Source of the DNA: Corynebacterium sp.
GTDB taxonomy: Bacteria; Actinomycetota; Actinomycetes; Mycobacteriales; Mycobacteriaceae
Assembly (NCBI RefSeq): GCF_030532715.1
Contig: NZ_JAUNKO010000005.1
Location: 1-64,000 of the forward strand
Direction: 5' to 3'
DNA: 64,000 nt
A program made the position numbers and the translations under genes. The notes beneath the pieces were generated by a model. That model was not told the DNA's origin. It worked only from the letters and a program-made list of their open reading frames with translations, and did not search any database. Of the stretch, positions 61,106-64,000 are shown piece by piece. How positions within the stretch are numbered: position 1 is the first letter of the stretch; each line of letters opens with the position of its first letter.

Positions 61106-61320
61106 ACTGCCCAGTGTAGGCGGGAAAAATACAAAGCGTCAGGATCAAAACCCAACGATGCCATGTAGATTTCGTAACGGAAGCTAACGGCGTGGATTTT
61201 TATCAATCAGCAACGATTCTCAACCGCGCAGCTCAGCACAGTTTTCTCGCACTGAATACCTTGCTCTATGGCTAGACTTAGCGCAATACAAGTAATTAAG
61301 TTCAAGAAAACCAAGAAGTA

Positions 61321-61698
61321 TTATTCAGAAACGACGATTTGCGGGTACTGCTGCTGCACCGCTTCGATCACCGCGTCGCGCTTCCAGCACACGAACTCGA
61401 AATCGATCCCCGCGCTTGTTGTTACGGTCAACAACACCGCCGCCATGCGCTTATGTTTGCGCAATCCGGTGATTTCCGTGAACGGGATGGCTAGCTGACT
61501 TTCTTGGGTATTGAAATTCAAGGCGTGCGGTTCAAACACTAAACGATCCGGCGTGACGCCGAGATGCCCGCCGCGTGCAATCATGCCTCCGGTTCCCACG
61601 AGTATTTGCAACGGATTGAAGGCTAACACTTTCTCTATGAAAGATGCAGGCTTTGTTAAGTGGTTTGCGGGTACTTTTAAAAGCAAATCGGGGTACAT
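61321..61698 (-). CDS. GRAM/PH-like domain protein
   Basis: A 125-residue protein. GMIARGGHLGVTPDRLVFEPHALNF followed by QLAIPFTEITGLRKHKRMAAVLLTVTTSAGIDFEF fits the beta-sandwich pattern of GRAM or bacterial PH-like domains, usually lipid- or protein-binding. It stands alone between two non-coding gaps and is divergent from the hexapeptide-repeat gene. The ~215-base gap upstream of its stop (61106-61320) shows no convincing gene. Confidence 0.6.
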   Translation of the reverse strand: MYPDLLLKVPANHLTKPASFIEKVLAFNPLQILVGTGGMIARGGHLGVTPDRLVFEPHALNFNTQESQLAIPFTEITGLRKHKRMAAVLLTVTTSAGIDFEFVCWKRDAVIEAVQQQYPQIVVSE

Positions 61699-61735
61699 TG
61701 TCTCATTAAAACACTGACATACGATCGAGGCAATA

Positions 61736-62434
61736 GTGGAACCAACTTTCGAACTTGCCGATTACCAATCGGGGGGATTATCCCGCATTCGCGCACTGAG
61801 GGATATTCCGATGCACGGCGTGCGTGCTGGCGACTTTGGAGGTTGGGTTTCCTCCACCCATACCTCGGCGGGTCAACCACGCATTGCGCCGACCGCATGG
61901 CTCGGCGGCGACGCGACGCTGTGCGGTGAAGCGCGGCTTCTTGACCATGCGTTAGTCAAGGGACGCGCAGTGATTCAAGGCCACGCACTTGTTTGTGAAG
62001 GCGCCATTGTGCGCGGGCAAGCCACGGTTGCAGACAACGCGCGAATCACCGGCCGCGCTTGCGTGCAAGGCACGGCGACGATCACGGATCACGCGCTTAT
62101 CGACGGCCGCGCCCACATCCATGGCAGCGCCCGTATCGGCGATCACGCCACCATCACCGAACGCGCAAAGGTATTCGGTGATGCGGTGGTGTCCGATAAT
62201 GCATATATCGCCGGATTTGCGGAAATTGCCGCGCGTAATCATTACCTAGTAATTCAAAACTTCCCGAGCTTTGAGGGGCAATCTATTACTGTGTATCGTG
62301 ACCGCAATGGTAATGCGATAATCCGCCATGGCAATTCCGAGAATTCATTGGACCAGCTGCGGGAAAACAACGAAAGTCAAATTAGGCAGTTGGTTAACCT
62401 TCTTGAAACACTGACGGCGAGGTGGGCCAACTAG
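61736..62434 (+). CDS. Hexapeptide-repeat (left-handed beta-helix) protein
   Basis: A 232-residue protein. Residues about 50-165 are strict six-residue repeats (e.g. GDATLC-GEARLL-DHALVK, then GRACVQ-GTATIT-DHALID-GRAHIH-GSARIG), the signature of a left-handed parallel beta-helix as in acyl- and acetyltransferases and YdcK-like proteins. No catalytic His motif is obvious, so it may be structural. A TACGAT box lies 10 bases before GTG 61736. The stop lies in CTAG shared with the convergent gene. Confidence 0.8.
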   Translation: MEPTFELADYQSGGLSRIRALRDIPMHGVRAGDFGGWVSSTHTSAGQPRIAPTAWLGGDATLCGEARLLDHALVKGRAVIQGHALVCEGAIVRGQATVADNARITGRACVQGTATITDHALIDGRAHIHGSARIGDHATITERAKVFGDAVVSDNAYIAGFAEIAARNHYLVIQNFPSFEGQSITVYRDRNGNAIIRHGNSENSLDQLRENNESQIRQLVNLLETLTARWAN

Positions 62435-63063
62435 TCCATTGCCCTGCCGAGAAATGCTGCGAGGCGCACGGTAGGACCGGCATCCGCTGGCGGGGTGACC
62501 GCAGGTTCGAAAGGCACCCCGTGTTCGTGGCCACGGTAATCATTGCTGATGAGTTTCGGGACGACGGTCATTGCACGCTCCGCAACGGTTGGGTCCGGCA
62601 CCTCCACCGATTGCCCAGTTGACTTGGCCAAGTCATAGCCGTGGCACAACACTTCGCTGAGGTACAAAACTACCGTCTCGGCGCCGCTGAGCGTGACTCC
62701 CCACGGCATTGGATAGTCACGATCCAGCTTTTCATCGGTCCAATGCTTCCTCGTCGCATTGGCGAGTTCCCGCCAGGCTGCGGCCCATTGCTGGGGTGTT
62801 TTTCCATCGATGGTGCCGGCAGTAATCTCTTCGAGTACGGCGACTTTTGCGTTCGGATCCAAGACCTCAGATCCGTACGGGTTTTCGCCCAGCACGGGCA
62901 ATTGGGCGATCACATTTCCCACTTGCATGAGGTGGCTTAACAGGCCTCGCACCGTGAATTCCTCGCAGGGAGTCTGCGCATCCAAATCCGCCGTGGTGGT
63001 ATTGCCAATCAGCTGCTCCACCCAGTCTTGGGCTTGCCACAATTCATTTCGATAATCTTGCAT
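62431..63063 (-). CDS. TIGR03086-type DinB-like metal-binding protein
   Basis: A 210-residue four-helix-bundle protein of the mycothiol-dependent maleylpyruvate isomerase-like fold. CEEFTVRGLLSHLMQVGN holds the first His ligand; LYLSEVLCHGYDLAKSTGQ the second and third. Such proteins are thought to be thiol S-transferases (mycothiol in actinobacteria). ATG 63063 was chosen over a 25-residue upstream extension with no ribosome binding site. It is divergent from the WYL regulator. Confidence 0.85.
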   Translation of the reverse strand: MQDYRNELWQAQDWVEQLIGNTTTADLDAQTPCEEFTVRGLLSHLMQVGNVIAQLPVLGENPYGSEVLDPNAKVAVLEEITAGTIDGKTPQQWAAAWRELANATRKHWTDEKLDRDYPMPWGVTLSGAETVVLYLSEVLCHGYDLAKSTGQSVEVPDPTVAERAMTVVPKLISNDYRGHEHGVPFEPAVTPPADAGPTVRLAAFLGRAMD

Positions 63064-63126
63064 GGTTACCAAAGCTATCGATGAATAGTGACAAAGCCTG
63101 TCACGGTCGCGTGAGGAAATAATCCC

Positions 63127-64000
63127 ATGAAAGAGCAACGCCTTGGAGAGATTACCCGCATGCTGCGCGGAAACGACAAGCTCACGGTGTCGATACTCGC
63201 GGAACGCTGCCAGGTGTCAAGGCGAACAATCTTGCGGGATTTGCGACGCCTACAACGGCGCGGCGTGCCAATCATTACGGAACAGGGGCCCCATGGCGGG
63301 GTCTCCATACTTCCCGGTTGGACCCCGCCGATCGAACAATTGACGGATAGTGAGCTGGTGGCATTTATGCTTCCCGGGGGTACACACATGGCTGCGGAAC
63401 TCGGCCTTAGCAAACAGTTTCATAGCGCGCGCGGCAAGATGGAGGGGCGTCTTTCCCCTGCGCAAAGCCGCAAGGTGGGATTATTGCAAGATCGGTTGCT
63501 GGTGGTGCCCAACGGTTGGAAGCAGCCTAAAGAGACCCCACCCGTCTTGCGTGACTTATTTTTGGCGGTGGCGTCCGATTGTTTGATTGAGGTGAATTAT
63601 CAGGCGTTGTGCCAGCCGCCGGCGGTGCGAGTTTGCGAACCGCTGGGGCTGGTGCTGGCCAATATCACGTGGTACTTGCTGGCCCGCAAAGTTCCTTCGG
63701 GAGACATTCGGACATATCGCGCGGACCGAATTCTTACCGTAACCCGAACACGGCGGCGATTTGAACGCAATCCGGCGGAGAACATCGCGGATATTTGGCG
63801 GGCCCAGCAACGCCGGTATTCCACTGGTTCGCTAGCCGCCAAGGTGTTTACGAAACCCGCCGCGGTGGACACGGTTGAGTTTTGCTTACGCATTATTGGT
63901 GACACGCCGTGCATTACTGCGGACGCCGAAAACGATGGCTTTTTGGTCACCGCAACCGTGCGCTCGTTGGCTTCCGCAGCTGGGATGTTGTCTGGTTTCG
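63127..64000 (+). CDS. WYL-domain transcription regulator, 3' end outside window
   Basis: The frame is open from ATG 63127 to the window edge (about 291 residues). An N-terminal HTH (MKEQRLGEITRMLRGNDKLT; LAERCQVSRRTILRDLRRLQRRG) of the DeoR/HTH_11 type leads to GGVSILPGWTPPIEQLTDSEL, then the WYL-type core (IEVNYQA; CEPLGLVLANITWYLLAR with the W-Y-L). WYL regulators sense ligands such as nucleotides or cell-wall fragments. Its divergent position makes the TIGR03086 gene a likely target. Confidence 0.85.
   Translation, partial: MKEQRLGEITRMLRGNDKLTVSILAERCQVSRRTILRDLRRLQRRGVPIITEQGPHGGVSILPGWTPPIEQLTDSELVAFMLPGGTHMAAELGLSKQFHSARGKMEGRLSPAQSRKVGLLQDRLLVVPNGWKQPKETPPVLRDLFLAVASDCLIEVNYQALCQPPAVRVCEPLGLVLANITWYLLARKVPSGDIRTYRADRILTVTRTRRRFERNPAENIADIWRAQQRRYSTGSLAAKVFTKPAAVDTVEFCLRIIGDTPCITADAENDGFLVTATVRSLASAAGMLSGF

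Noticed and set aside
61268..61498. A 76-residue forward-strand ORF
   Set aside because: It lies mostly antisense to the GRAM-like gene and has no ribosome binding site or protein-like composition.

Overview
The window reads as a chromosomal segment of a Corynebacterium-type actinobacterium. I base this on gene content: SteA/SteB envelope proteins, OdhI with its Thr-Thr site, FtsR, RbpA, an accessory SecA2, separate Ppm1 and Lnt genes, a UfaA/CFA-like protein, GTG/TTG starts, and many start codons placed where the transcript itself should begin. No phage, transposon or CRISPR array was seen.

Layout. (1) 1-19.5 kb: the end of a 5S rRNA with its terminator, then the order also known from mycobacteria (TPR protein, HAD phosphatase, small ORF, tlyA, nadK, recN, steA, steB, NUDIX, xerD, parA, scpA, scpB, rluB, cmk-der). 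Three departures stand out: no pyrG between steB and the NUDIX gene, a rhodanese-type sulfurtransferase between scpA and scpB, and a POT transporter plus bioA-bioD block between scpB and rluB. (2) 19.5-20.4 kb: a tiny reverse-strand gene for a 39-residue porin-like peptide with its own ribosome binding site and terminator, then a methyltransferase. (3) 20.6-35.0 kb: the main accessory region. Five tightly packed genes (MoxR-type AAA+ ATPase, DUF5682-like/VWA fusion, SWIM zinc-finger protein, stand-alone DUF4132-like protein, 1551-residue orphan) end at a perfect terminator, followed by a DUF6493-like helical-repeat protein. It resembles an expanded form of the uncharacterised E. coli yehI/yehL/yehM/yehP/yehQ set and is the best candidate for an undescribed system. 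(4) 35.0-43.6 kb: tRNA-Pro(GGG), diacylglycerol kinase-like protein, an alpha/beta hydrolase-OsmC fusion without the OsmC cysteines, secA2, odhI, ftsR, DUF151 nuclease family, a second MerR regulator and a membrane VWA protein. (5) 43.6-52.5 kb: two CNNM/CBS proteins, DEAD-box helicase, gnd, thioesterase, methyltransferase, a possible structured RNA and type II NADH dehydrogenase. (6) 52.6-64 kb: a degenerate CFA-synthase-like protein, DedA, YceI with a coupled 53-residue membrane protein, a zinc-ribbon protein, rbpA, ppm1-lnt, fxsA, a hydrolase, a macrodomain protein, several small orphans, a TIGR03086 protein and the start of a WYL regulator cut by the window edge.

The housekeeping parts cover chromosome segregation and repair (xerD, parA, scpAB, recN), ribosome and rRNA maturation (tlyA, rluB, der), NADP supply (nadK, gnd), respiration and its 2-oxoglutarate switch (ndh, odhI) and envelope building (steAB, secA2, ppm1, lnt). 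All functions are assigned by reading motifs and gene order; no database search was run.
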